In this document: positions 22,601 through 34,344 of the stretch, piece by piece
How positions within the stretch are numbered: position 1 is the stretch's first letter
How the letters are laid out: each line of letters begins with the position of its first letter
Assembly (NCBI RefSeq): GCF_030272615.1
Contig: NC_081413.1
Span: 720,083,867-720,147,866 of the forward strand
Length of the DNA: 64,000 nucleotides
From: Cryptomeria japonica
Taxonomy: Eukaryota; Streptophyta; Pinopsida; Cupressales; Cupressaceae
Reading direction: 5' to 3'
Position numbers and translations under genes: made by a program
Notes under the pieces: model-generated
The model's input: only the letters and a program-made list of their open reading frames with translations
The model's database searches: none
What the model was told of the DNA's origin: nothing

Positions 22601-23967
22601 CTAAGGGAGGAACTTCCTCCGGACAAGGCAACACTTCACACTTCATGATTCTTTTGCTTTCTCCTTGATCAACTAGGGCAGCGCTGGTCCATGGATCGTA
22701 CCTCTAATTGGTTGTTACTGATGGACCAAGGGTGTCATAAAATGACAACAGAAACCATCAATCATAAAGTCAAACATCACAAACAAGATGGCAGCATGTT
22801 GTAGTCAGATACTGCAAAAGCAAGAGGATAACTTTTGAGTAAGAGATCAATCATCAAGAGCTTCTCTATTACGGAAATAAGGCAAGTGATTTATATGAGA
22901 AGTTCAAAATTAAGACGATAGAGAGCAGTAACTATATTGAAATGACAGTGATAAGTTTAAAGTGCAGTGAACAAATAAAAAATAAAGGAGTAAGCAGCGA
23001 TTATCAGTGATTTATATGAGCAACAATTCTATTTAAGGAGATAATCATTTGATAAAGAAGTGATTATTTTATACAATCAACACTCCCCATAATAAGAAAA
23101 ATGTCTTATTCAAAAAGTGAAGTATTTCTGTCTTATTCCTATTTTGTCCTATTCTCATGAGAACTGGTGAGATATAGTTCTGTTTGGAGTCTTTGGACAA
23201 TCATTCTTCTTTGTTAAAGGTGCGATCCTATAGTGGAAGGGAAGATATGTCCAGGATAATTAGCCCAGCAAATGAAGTCACTTGATCTCTTAAGTCGCTA
23301 ATTTGGCATAGCAATGAAAATGACTCAATCCTTAGTTCGCATTTTTGCATGGTCAAAGGAAGTGCAATCCGAAATGCCTAAGATGCCCATTGGAAGCTTG
23401 ATTGGAGATGGAATCACTCAACCTATTGATCTTGATCAGCAAAGGCAATGAAAATCCTTAAGTTGCTTCTTGGGGAAAGCAAAGGAAATCGCCCAAAACC
23501 TTATGTTAGTCGATTTGATCAAGTAGCCGATCTCCTTCCCCACTTGATATTGCTTGATCCTAGCAACGCTTTATCAAAACAATGACGATCTCGATCAAGG
23601 GCAATGCTATGCAAGACTAGGGCAAGGAAATGCCTAAAGTTCTTAAATCACACTTTCAAGGTGTCAATGACTGAGCTTCAATGCTTATGTCGCACTTTTA
23701 TGGGGTCAATGACCGAGCTCCAAAACACAAACCTAGAATACTTACCCTCCAAAAGTAACTTATCTTAGTCAAATTCATGCCTTATTTCAATCAAAACCAA
23801 CGAATGATGTGGATTCTTGACCTTCCAAATGTCGATTGTGAGATCAACTCAAGCTTACTCGTTGTCAAAAGGATCGGTCTAGCAATCTAACCTGAGAAAC
23901 TCCTAAAACTGAAAGCAAAAGAGGGGTCCCCATTTGTGATGGGGCGATGTGTGAAATGGTCACAACA

Positions 23968-24962
23968 ATATCCTACTTGGATCATATTCTTTTGGTCCGG
24001 ATTTGCTTCAAAGGATGTGTATGGTTAATGTTTTGGGTCTCACTATGGTGTGTAGATCTGCATTGAGTTTCATGCATTGGAGAATGTTTTTAGGCCAACT
24101 AGTTGGCATGCTTCATTGTTTGTCTACACGTTTCATTTGATGCCGATCTTGGAGGATGTGCTAGTGTGTGCGGTTTGTTGGAATCGTTTGGAAAATGTTG
24201 TATTGTAATGTTTTTGGGTCCTCTCTATCTCTTGGAGTGAACCGCATTTGATATTTTAGGTCCGAGCGGCCAAATTTATGTAATAATGTATATTCTATCT
24301 GTGGCCAGCCTAGTTAAGGGTTTTGATGATTAAACTTGTATATAAAGGAGTGTGGATGTATTAGTGAGTGTGTCAAATAAGAGTGAATTGATTTGCCGAA
24401 GGTGTGAAAGACTTACAGGCAAATGATTTGCCAAAGGTATTGGAGATGTGCGAAAGACTGTTGTGAAGAGCTTTGATGATAATATTCTCAACGTGATAGA
24501 GTTCAGAGATTGTGTTTTGGAAGCAGAAGAGTTTGCTATGATATTGATCGCTTGACACAGTGGTTCAAGATCAATTTCATGATTAGGATATCTTGTTCAT
24601 TCCAATTCAGCTATTTGTATCTTACCTGAAACAGTGAGTTTCAATCTTGCAAGTCATTTGTATCTTGCCCTAAGGTTGTGCACCTTAGTTCAACATGTCC
24701 TCTCAGGAGCAAGGTGTTTCAGAGGCAACATTGTAACAAATTATATTTATATTGTGAGTTTGATTTTCATAGTGGTCTTTCCTTGATTGGGTTTTCCGCG
24801 TAATTTTGGTGGGTTCATGTGTTTGTTGTGCTTCATGCTTTCATAATTTGTTATTGCTGAGATTTGATGCTTGTGATTTAAAGTTTGAAGATCAGTATTT
24901 AAATGTTTGAAGGTCCGAACTGATTCACCTCCCCCCCCCTTAGTCCTATGGTGTGTTCAACA
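23968..24962 (+). repeat. 5' LTR, right part
   Basis: Matches 28692-29721 from TATCCTACTTGGATCATATT onward, and ends GTGTTCAACA directly before the PBS of the Copia element. Confidence 0.9.
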
Positions 24963-25019
24963 AATGGTATTAGAGCAAGATTCCTCTTTCGAAGCTTAAG
25001 AGCTTGAGGAAGATACAGG

Positions 25020-25811
25020 ATGCCATACGACTATACACTCAAGGCTCCGAAGTTTGATGGTAAAAATTATGCTTATTGGAGAGAAAGGATGGAATATCAT
25101 TTGGCTACTATGTCGGCTTAGATTTGGGAAAGCATTAAAAAATGTTCTACTACTCCACAGAATGCTCCGACAATTCCAGATGAAATCAAAGCATATGAAA
25201 GTAATGCAAAGGCTACCATTGCAATTGTTACTTGCTTGAATGATGCAGTGTTCAGCAAAATTACAGGAGTTAAGTCAGCTAAAGAAATTTGGGACAAGCT
25301 GAAAAATGTATTTGAAGGAGATGAGAAGACAAGGCAAGACAAGATTACAAATCTAAAGCACAAGTTTGAGAATGTGAGAATGTCTAATGATGAGAACATT
25401 GAAGGCTAAATTCATCGAGTTAATGAAATAGTAAATACTCTTAGAAGTATCGGTGGATCGATAGAAGACAGTGAAGTTGTAAGGATGATAATGGCAACAT
25501 TACCCAAAAGCTATAAACCAAAGGAGTGTGCCATTGAGGAAAATCATGACATGAATAAATACACTGTGAATCAGCTTCTCGAGTCACTTGTTGCCTTTGA
25601 AATTGTGGAATTAGATGACATCAAGAAGGAAAGGAAGCAACATTCAAAGCCACAAAAAAGCCTAAAGAAGAACCAAAAGAGAATGAAGACTTGGATGAGA
25701 TCGAAGCAAACTTTGTAAGAAGATTGAGGAGAGGAACTAACAAGACAAAGGTAAGTTACCCCTAAAATATTTCAATTGTGGAAGAATAGGACATTATGCT
25801 TCTAGATGTAT
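25020..25811 (+). pseudogene. Copia gag pseudogene with zinc knuckle
   Basis: From ATG at 25020 the frame begins MPYDYTLKAPKFDGKNYAYW, a typical Copia gag start (FDGxNYxxW). It continues through EIWDKLKNVFEGDEKTRQD and SNDENIEG to IMATLPKSYKPKECAIEE and KYTVNQLLESLVAFE. Internal stops occur at about 25119 and 25406, with shifts after 25640. Near 25766-25811 a knuckle reads YFNCGRIGHYASRC: the first zinc cysteine is Tyr. In life this protein would have bound element RNA; here it is not translatable as one product. Confidence 0.88.
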
Positions 25812-25839
25812 GTACAAGGAAGATTATGGTAGAAGACCT

Positions 25840-26088
25840 TGTTGGGAAATGTATTGTTAGTGTACACATAATGTGAGTTGTTAACAGAACTCACGTAGCT
25901 ATTTGTGATTATTTGTTGAGGTTTGTTTGTTTGTTGAGTTGCTAAAAAAACTCATCAAAATAGATAATTGGTTTTACGAAGTTCCTCCTTTAAAGGAGAT
26001 GTAACTCCTATACATTTGTAGTATCTCAAATCGTTTTCTGGGTGGAATAAAAACAATCATCTATTGTGTGCTGCTCTGAAATTTGTTA
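25840..26088 (+). mobile_element. 249-bp solo LTR of a small element
   Basis: Begins TGTTGGGAAATG at 25840 and ends AAATTTGTTA at 26088, flanked by GACCT at 25835-25839 and 26089-26093 (perfect). It lies just downstream of the zinc knuckle of the surrounding gag and interrupts the reading frame, which resumes after 26094. The terminal TA instead of CA may be a mutation. No coding. Confidence 0.8.
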
Positions 26089-26093
26089 GACCT

Positions 26094-27806
26094 AACGATG
26101 ATAACAAAGGAAAGAAAAACTATAGAGGGATTAACAGGGATATCTAAAGAGATGATAGAGACAAGAAGAGGAGGTTTTGTTCAATGAAGGCCTACTCATC
26201 TAAAGAAGAAGATGACTCAAATGAAGAATACTTGTTCCTAACTCCAAAAGAAAAGAATGATGGACAGTCCGAAAATTCATAAGACAAATCTGCTCTACAT
26301 GCTGAATTGGAACCAAAGACATGGATCGTCGACTTCAAATGGTCAAATCATATGACTGATGATAGATACAAGTTTATTAACCTTGGGAAATATGATGGTG
26401 GATCAGTCAAGTTTGTAGGAGAGGGAGCTGCAGCGATTTGTGGAAAAGGAAGAATCCCTATTGATAAAATGTGTAGCAAAGGGTATAAGATCATACTTCA
26501 TGGGACTAGATGTGATATTAGAAAGGGAAGCTTTGGAAGATTGGTTGCAGAAGGTGCAAGAACTAATGGCAATGTTTACTATGTAAAAGACGACAGACGT
26601 AATTGTTCACTAGCACAAGTTTGTAATCGGACCAAGGATGTAGCTATGACTGTGGCTACTCCTACTACTATAATAAAGAGGAGTATCTCAAAAGATAAAA
26701 TTTGGGCAAAGATGGTAGAAGAAGAATTGAATCAAATGGAGGAAAGCAAGATAGCGGAAAAAATGCCTAACCTTGTTAACAAGAATCTGGCAAAAGACAA
26801 CCGAGAGTTCAAACAGAATGATGCTAGTAGAGATAAGGTAATGAATGAAGCAAGGAACTCTAGTCAAAATGTTTCCCCTTAGATCCAAAACAAAGATGTG
26901 TCCAAGAGGTCTCGTACTCAAATCAGGTACTCATCAACTTTCAATGGTAATTGTTTTTCATGCAATATGTTTGGACATAGAGCTAGCGAATGCAGAAAGC
27001 AAATCAGATCTCAACTATTTAATGGTCAATGTTACATTTGTAACAAAGTTTGACATAAGGCTAAAAAATGCAAAAGTGGAATGATGTGGAATTCATATAG
27101 TAAAAATGTTCAAACTTTCAATGGACGTTGATATACTTGTAACAATCTAGATCATAGAGCTATTACGTGTAAAAGAGTTATCTAGAAAAGTGGAAGCACC
27201 AAAAGAGATAGAAATGTCAAAACAAGTAGAAGTGCTTATCAGCAAAGTCCAATACGTTACAACTGTAACAAACTTGGACACATTGCAAAATTCTGCAAAA
27301 AGAAATGGGAAGAATGGTCCGGTAAATAAAATTGATATCAATATGGAAAAAGAAAAGATGAAAAATATGTGGGTGAAGGAATCAAATGTAAAGGTGGAAG
27401 AGAAATGTGAGGATGAGTCCAACACCCTTTGGTGGTGTTGACTCTTCTTCAGTAATTAAACAGCATGCACTATCTGAGGGGGCGAACGAAATGAAGATCT
27501 TAAGATGCCCCCCCTTACGGATTGGTACTGAAAATGTTTTCAGCATGCAAAGATTTTGGTGTCTACCTCATCACCACTGAGGATCTGGAAGTATGCAAAG
27601 GATGGATCCTACACATAGATGAAGAGCTTGTTGATATTTGGGCTCCTGGAAGCTGCTCTGTTGAAGCGGGTCCAAAAGCTAATTCCAATGTTGCAGACAT
27701 GCCAGAGGAAGAAATGACTAAAGATAGTGATTCAAGAATTCAGATGATAGAAAGGGAAGGTCTATGTATCCAAGGGGAGTCATCTAACTCTGCTTTTGTT
27801 TTTTAG
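26094..27806 (+). pseudogene. Copia protease-like region followed by four zinc knuckles
   Basis: One frame, broken by several stops, runs from about 26094 to 27806. Near 26318 it reads WIVDFKWSNHMTDDRYKF, then GKYDGGSVKF and GAAAICGKGRIPI. This is the Copia protease core, but the catalytic D-S-G is D-F-K, so it is inactive. GARTNGNVYYVKDD resembles the pre-integrase segment. Four CCHC-type knuckles follow: CFSCNMFGHRASEC (26952), CYICNKV-stop-HKAKKC (27031), YTCNNLDHRAITC (27132, first Cys lost to a stop) and YNCNKLGHIAKFC (27258, first Cys changed to Arg). A tail with no recognised domain ends at 27806. Integrase and polymerase are missing. The knuckle array after the protease is out of the usual order. 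Confidence 0.75.
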
Positions 27807-28104
27807 ATCGGTGTTGTTTCTACTCTCAGGGGAGCAGATAAAGATGAGATTTTTTTTATATCTCTGTCAGGGGGAATAATGTTGTCTCTTGCTACATTTC
27901 AAATGTGTTGTGCTCATTGGGAGAAAAGAGTTTCAATCATAGGTAGAACTATTCAAATGCGTTTGTTGTCCTTGATGTAAAAGGGGGAGAAAATTCAGCA
28001 TGGTGCCCTTTGTCCTTGATGTCAAAGGAGAGATATACAGGTTCAATTCAATTGTCTTTGTTATCGATGGTACACGTGTTGCCATCAATGACAAAGGGGG
28101 AGAA

Positions 28105-29721
28105 TGTAAACTTGAGTTGTTGTGTCTTGTTGTCATTAATGTCAACCTATCTTCTATTGATATGGAGGTAAGAATAGTATAGCAGATGTTTCTATATATA
28201 GGAAAGAGTATTTATGTACAGTGTTGAGCATTCTGATACTGGTGAAGATGTTGTGGTGTTTCCGTAAGATTGGTATAGTGGAAGTTTTGATATGCTGGAA
28301 ACAAAATTTATACAAGAAAGAGTTGTTAATGTCTGTGTGGAAAAATGTCTTGCATTTCTCCAAATTGTAAAGACTATGTGCTATGGTTTTGAATACAATG
28401 CTTATGTTCTATGTATATTGCACTATCAGGTTTGCAGATGCTCTACGACTCAGTTGGTTGAGCTGATTACTGATGTTTATAATAGTAAGGTTGTTTGTCA
28501 GAACAAAACCAAAAAAGGTTTGACGGTTTCCGGATAGGTAAATTCAAGTGTTGCGGTCTGCAAGACATGTTCATATGGATTGTGCAGTGTTCCAGTTCAA
28601 TTTTCAAATGATGGTTTGACTGGCATGTGAAGTTACGATGCTCTATGTTCTGTGTTGTCAGCTAGTCTAGTTTCCAGCTAACTGTGACATTGTATCCTAC
28701 TTGGATCATATTCTTTTGGTCTGGGTTTGCTTCGGATGATGTGTATGGCTAATGTTTTGGGTCTCACCATGGCGTATGTAGATCAGCATTAAGTTTCATG
28801 CATTGGAGAATGCTTTTAGGCCGATTGGTTAGTGTGCTTCATTGTTCATCTACACGTTTCATTTGATGCCAACCTTGGAGGTTGTGCTAGTGTGTGGTTT
28901 GTTGGAATCATTTGGAAATGTTGTATTGTAATGTTTATGGGTTCTCTCTATCTCCTGGGGTGGACCACATTTAATATTTTACGTTTGGGTGGCCAAATTT
29001 ATGTAATAATGTATGTTCTATTTGTGGCCGACTTAGTTAAGGGTTTTGATGATAAATCTTGTATATAAAGGAGTGCGGATGTATTAGTGAGTGTGTGGAA
29101 TGGGAGTGAATTGAGTTGCCAAAGGTGTGAAAGACCTACAAGCCAATTTGGTAATGGAGATGTGTGAAAGAGTGTTGTGAAGAGCTTTGATGATGATATT
29201 CTCAGCTTGACAGAGTTCAGAGATTGTGTTTTGGAAGTAGAAGAGTTTGCTATGATATCGATCGCTTGACATTGTGGTTCAAGACCAATTTCATGATCAG
29301 GAAATCTTGTTCATTCCAATTCAGCTATTTGTTTCTCTGTCGGAAGACAATGAGTCTCTTGGCAGCTTTCTATATCTTGCCCTGAAACAGTGAGTTTCAG
29401 TCTTGCAAGTCATTTGTATCTTGCCCTAACGTTGTGCACCTTAGTTCAACAAGTCCTCTCAGGAGCAAGGAGTTTCGGAGGCAACATTGTAACAAATTAT
29501 ATTTATATTGTGAGTTTGATTCTCACTATGATTTTCCCCTGATTGGGTTTTCCACATAAATTTGGTGTGTTCATGTGTTTGTTGTGCTTCATACTTTTAT
29601 AATTTGTTATTGCTGACATTAGATGCTTGTGATTTAAAGTTTGAAGATCCGTATTTAAGTGTTTGAAGGTCCGAACTGATTCACCCCCCCTCCCTCTCTC
29701 AATCCTATGGTGTGTTCAACA
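28105..29721 (+). repeat. 3' LTR of the non-autonomous Copia element
   Basis: 1617 bp, starting TGTAAACTTGAG after the purine run and ending GTGTTCAACA. It is the unbroken reference that reveals the 17889-23967 insertion in the 5' LTR. Confidence 0.9.
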
Positions 29722-29726
29722 GTGAT

Positions 29727-30425
29727 AATCTCTAAAATAGAGTACTAAACTTCAGGATGTGAGCCATTGGGGAGTAATGAGTCAAAGATGTCTTTGCAGT
29801 TACAAATGCTATTTGAGGATACATTGATTATGCCCATGTAATGTCCATGTGAAGCCATTGAGTGTGTTTATTATTCTTGGAAGACGCTCTCCAAGATGGA
29901 AGTGAGATTTTTGCATAATACAGTGGTTTTTGTATCTATTGTTTTAGTCAAAATATTTATGATTTTGCCTCTCTTTGCCTATATATTGGAAGTATGATAT
30001 AGTAGTTTGAAATCATATTTTACCAATGCACTAGTGCTGCTAAAATGTGTTCAGAGTGTAGAGTTCATGAAGTGTGTTGATATTGTATCTTATTCATTGA
30101 TGATTTATATATACTTTTCATCTCTTTCTAGTGGATTTTCTTTCCAAAAGGATTTCTCCACATATTTCTGGCATTATGTGTTATTATGACTTGTTAATTT
30201 TATTATATTTGCTAATTTCTGCTTCCACACATAAATTTTTTAAGGTAATCTAATGTTGATAAATAAATTTCAGATATTCATACACTTTAGAAAGATTTTA
30301 TTGTAGCGGTTTCACTTTATTTATCAACACTTGCTATTGAAGCTACCAGTTTTGTACAAAGGGGGACACCTTTCTGGAAAGTATTGAATATTATTTTGGC
30401 TGCAGCAAGAGCTTTTACTTTGTAC
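29727..30425. other. Non-coding, 5' side of a decayed Copia element
   Basis: No LTR end could be set. The following gag remnant suggests this interval holds the decayed leader or LTR of that element, but nothing in the sequence proves it. Confidence 0.35.
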
Positions 30426-30429
30426 TGTT

Positions 30430-33400
30430 TTGCAGATTTGTGAGGTAAGCTAAAAATAGAAGATGTTCTTTAAGAAAAAAATCAATGGAAAGTTGTTGTA
30501 AAAGATACAAAGCTATCTTGAATGTCTAATGAAGATTAGTTAAAGTTGGACAAGAAGGCACAAAGAACCATTTGGTTGTATCTTGTACAGATTATGAAAG
30601 AGAATGGGTATATTTATTAAACTAAAGTCTAACTGACAAATAATATCTCACATTTGTATTCTTTGAAAATAAAAGATGGTGATTCAATTGCAAATCGTTC
30701 AAATGCATTTAACTTGATTATGAGTCAGCTAGTTTTCGTTGATGTTAAAATGGAAGAAGATAAATGTATCTTGTACTCTACTTGCTAAATGATACTTCGG
30801 GAATTTAATTGTTGCCATCAGTAGCTGCAGTGCAGAGTTAAAGATCTTCATATTCCTCCACAAAGAAATATTTTGATAAAAATGACAGTGATGCTTTATT
30901 TATTTATGTTAACACTATTAGTGATAATACTTTTAGTTGATTCAAGTTCCTCCTACCATATGACTCTCCACAAGGAGTGGTTTTCATCATACAATGCTAA
31001 CGATGGAGGAGAAGCTTTCCTTGGCAACATCAATACAAAGCAAATTGTTTATAAGAGAAAGCTATAGTTGTGTTGCAGTGATGGGAGGGTTAAAAACTTA
31101 TTAATGTTTTGTATATTCCAAGACTTCCGAGATACTTACATTTTGTATACAAGATGAATAATTTTGCAATGCATGTGACATTTGACAACTTTAATTGTAG
31201 GTTAGTAAAAGGAAACTTGGTGATAGATAAAGAATTTCAAACAGGGGCATTGTTTAGGCTAAATTGTCATGTCCCCTCCTCCATCCAAATAAATTAACTT
31301 TAATTTTTATATTAAAATAGTGTTTTTCAACACTAACAGATAAAAATATAATATTTTAATTATAACAATATTAATATTAATAATAAATAAATAAACTTCA
31401 AGCAGGTCAGCCCCAAAGGAAATTCCAAAAAACAACCTGGGTCGCCCTATATTGGTTCATTTTAAATAGGTATAAATAGGAGCACTCAAGGCTCATTTGG
31501 AGCATATCAAATGATATTAGCAATCTTGTCAGCTGTCCATACTCTACACTTTTAGGACGAAAACCCTGATTTGCATAAGAAGATTAGACGAAATCCAAAC
31601 CCTCCTTCACCATTTCCACCTTCAATCAACAAACACCCTTGTTTCCTTATACACCTGCGCAGGTCTGGAGTAAAAGTGAGCAGCAACCATGAATTAGGCA
31701 AACTGCTGGGAGGTTGTTCCATACCCAGCATTGGCGGGCAGATTTGCAAGTTTAGACACACAGATCTAGACAATCCACTGTGGCTGAGCAGCAGTGTTCA
31801 ATACAGTCCTCTTGCATACAACCACTAGCCCGGGAAGCAGACTCGGTCACAGGAGATCCAGGGATTAACTTTCAAGGAAAGATTGACATGTTTGGACTTG
31901 GAGAAGTACAAAAAATCAGATCTGTTCAGCAGACAGAAAACCCTAGCCATTGCCCAGTTTCAACTCAGTCCCAGGCATAGGGCTAGATTGTGTCCTATTA
32001 GCAAGCAAATCCAGCAATACACATCCTCATGCCCACATCTAGGGTTTGACAAAGAAAATACCAGCAGGAAGAATCACCAACACTCAGCAGCAGGCTACAG
32101 ATCTGAGATTTATTTTGCAGAGGTAAGAGTGGTTGCACACCTCAAACCCTCACGAGATCATCCCTTGCATTGCCATCACAAATTCTCCCCATTCACGGAC
32201 TCTGTAACAGCATAAATTGTAAGGATCTGTTCATCTAAGAATTCATAATGACAGCAGCAAATGCAAATTATGATTAGATAAGTTGAGCACTGTGTATTCT
32301 CTGTGGTTGTTATTTGAGACTGAAATACTGTTTGCCTAAACAATTTTTTGTTTTCAATAACAAATTGGTGAATTGAAAATATGTTCTTTAGTACATTAAG
32401 TCCCAGGGTTATTACATAAATGCCTCCATTTTTTTGTAATTCTGCCAATGTAACTGGCAAGATTGAAAATGTATGTATGTTGCAGCGCCAACATTTAGGT
32501 GAAAAAGGTCTTAAGACAATTATTTATAAAAATGTGGTTGATGGTTTTTTATTACAGTAAGTTTAATTTTTGTGAGCAATATGTGCTTGGTAAACAGAAT
32601 TAATCTTTATTTCCTGTTGGAAGTAATAGAGCAAAGAGATATTGAAAATTACTCATTCGGATCTGTTTGGTCTAATGGATATGGATTCTATGGAAAAATT
32701 TAACATTATGTTTCATTCATTTACGTGCCTCAAGATACTCTTGGATTTATTTTATGCATGTTAAATCTAAAGCTTTCACTTAATTTGAAGAATTTAAGGC
32801 ATTAATTGAGAAGCAAACAAATTATAAAATAAGAGTGTTGAAATCTAACAATAGTGGAGAATATTGTTCTAGGGAATCTGACAAGTTCTGTAAACATGTA
32901 GGTAGTTTGGCAAAAGACTACACAATACAACCTTAACAAAATGAGATTGTAGAAAGAATGAAATATAACTCTAATGGAAATAGCCAGAAATATGTTGAGT
33001 GATACATAGTTGGATTAATTCTTTCAAGCAAAGGCTATAAATATTGCTTGTTACTCAATCAATAGATCTCCTTGTTCAACTCTTGCTGATAAAACATCTT
33101 ATGAAGTGTGGACAAGTAAGAAGCCTTATGTTTCACATTTGAGGTTTTTAGTTGTGAGGCTTATGTTCACATGCTTCGGGGAAAGCAATCTAAAATGGAT
33201 CCGAAAGCTCATAAATGCATTGTAGAATAAGAATTTATATGGTTATAAGATTTGGAATCCACTAACCCCAGAAAAATATTATTTTAGAGATGTGATTATC
33301 AAAGAGTTTAGAATTTTTTCCGGTTCTCAATGATCTAAGGAAAAAAGATGGGAAGAAAACAATGCATTTTGAGACTACAGTTGACTTACAAGAAGATGCA

Positions 33401-34340
33401 TGCTTGGAAAAACAAATTGATGGATTAGAGGATGGCAAGGAAGAAGGTTCTTATGAGAATTCAAATGAGGGTGTATAGGATGAGCATACAAAAGAGCAGG
33501 AAAAGCCCTTTACTCCTACCTCGAGAAGGTCCGTGAAACAATAGAATTCATTTGACAAGTATAGCCCACCAAATTTTCATTGTGTATTTGCTTTATTGAA
33601 TACTAACAATGAACCTAGATCTTTTAGGGAGGCTCTATCCTTAGAAGATAGTAAGTCTTGGATGTAGGCCATATAGGAGGAGATGATGACCCTAGATAGT
33701 TGTGATACATGGGATCTCGTTAGTTTGTCTGAGAGAAGGAACCCCATTGGTCGTAACTGGGTGCAAATGGTCAAAAAGCTATACAAGGCTAGACAAGAAG
33801 CTAAGGGCTACTTCCAAAGAGAGTGAATTTCAATAAAAACTCTATCATGTTGCTAATTTAAACTTCTATTAGATTCCTATCATCTATTAATATAGCTTAT
33901 GATTTTGAGATTTAACAAATGGATATTAAGACTACTTTCTTCCATGGGGATTTTGTGGAGGAGATTTATACGCAATGACATGACAGTTTTGTTCTAAAGG
34001 GGAAGGAACTTTTGATTTGCAAATAGAAACAATTATTCTATAGTTTGAGATAGTCACTCAAGCTATAGTACCCAAATTTTGATGCCTTCAGATTGAGTTT
34101 AAGTTTTGTCAAGTGTGAGGAGGATCATTGATGCAAAAATACAAACACAATCAAATCCAGAAAAAACAGGAAGAAGGATCATTGTGTTTTTGTTAAAATT
34201 AATAATGATCAAATTAAAATCATGTCTTGTATGTGGATGACATGTTTATCATTAACAACAAGATGATAATTAGGGAGCTCAAAACTCAGCTGTTCGCAAA
34301 TTTGTCATTAATGTCAATTAGATGCATGAAATCTGCAGAA
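30430..34340 (+). pseudogene. Decayed Copia gag-pol, interrupted by a solo LTR
   Basis: Scattered frames follow Copia order. gag: KDGDSIANRSNAFNLIMSQL then FVDVKMEEDKCIL (30675-30780). Protease-like: SSSYHMTLHKEWFSSYNAND near 30940, then YIPRLPRYLH, VTFDNFNCRLVKGNLVI and ALFRLN up to the solo LTR at 31265. Pre-integrase/integrase: RQHLGEKGLKTIYKNVVDG from about 32487. N-terminal reverse transcriptase: SLEDSKSWM, LDSCDTWDLVSLSERRNP and NWVQMVKKLYKAR around 33640-33800. Later text to about 34320 resembles the YVDD-flanking region. Stops and shifts are frequent. The 3' end and LTRs were not found. Confidence 0.8.
31265..32416 (+). mobile_element. Solo LTR (TGTCATGTCCCC...ATTACA)
   Basis: Starts TGTCATGTCCCCTCC at 31265 and ends CAGGGTTATTACA at 32416, flanked by TAAAT at 31260-31264 and 32417-32421 (perfect). 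A TATA-like GGTATAAATAGG lies near 31470, about 200 bp from the start. It cuts a Copia pol frame that resumes downstream. Short open frames inside it are LTR text. Confidence 0.88.
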
Positions 34341-34344
34341 ACCC

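Larger units (their letters stand above)
17889..23967 (-). mobile_element. 6.1-kb LTR-type element nested in the Copia 5' LTR
   Basis: Read on the minus strand it starts TGTTGTGACCATTTCACACA at 23967 and ends CACCATCAACA at 17889. Start and end text recur in the unit at 42195-45841. Comparison with the intact Copia LTR places the junctions exactly; the flanks GTAT and ATAT suggest a degraded duplication. A TATA-like CTATATAAGG (about 21500, minus) and a second, CTATATAAGC (about 18730, minus), are visible. I could not find a matching LTR pair, PBS or PPT inside. It may be an old solo LTR carrying further insertions, or an element whose LTRs have diverged beyond recognition by eye. Confidence 0.65.
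17294..29721 (+). mobile_element. Non-autonomous Copia-type element, 5' LTR split by another element
   Basis: The 5' LTR is in two parts, 17294-17888 and 23968-24962, and together they match the 3' LTR at 28105-29721. PBS TGGTATTAGAGC at 24965; purine run CAAAGGGGGAGAA before 28105. The flanks GTTAT (17289-17293) and GTGAT (29722-29726) match at 4 of 5. Without the nested 17889-23967 unit the element is about 6.35 kb with LTRs of about 1.6 kb and a 3.1-kb interior. The interior holds a gag, a damaged protease-like region and an array of zinc knuckles. No integrase or reverse transcriptase is present, so it needed another element's enzymes. Confidence 0.88.

Noticed and set aside
21745..22648. 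Long overlapping open frames on both strands (up to 259 codons)
   Set aside because: They come from the GGAACTTCGGAACC hairpin array and purine spacers; the peptides are periodic (GTSEPRGS-like) in several frames at once, which is typical of repeats and not of a gene.
31571..32215. Overlapping plus-strand frames of 66-110 codons
   Set aside because: Lie in the transcribed part of the solo LTR at 31265-32416, after its TATA box; no domain.
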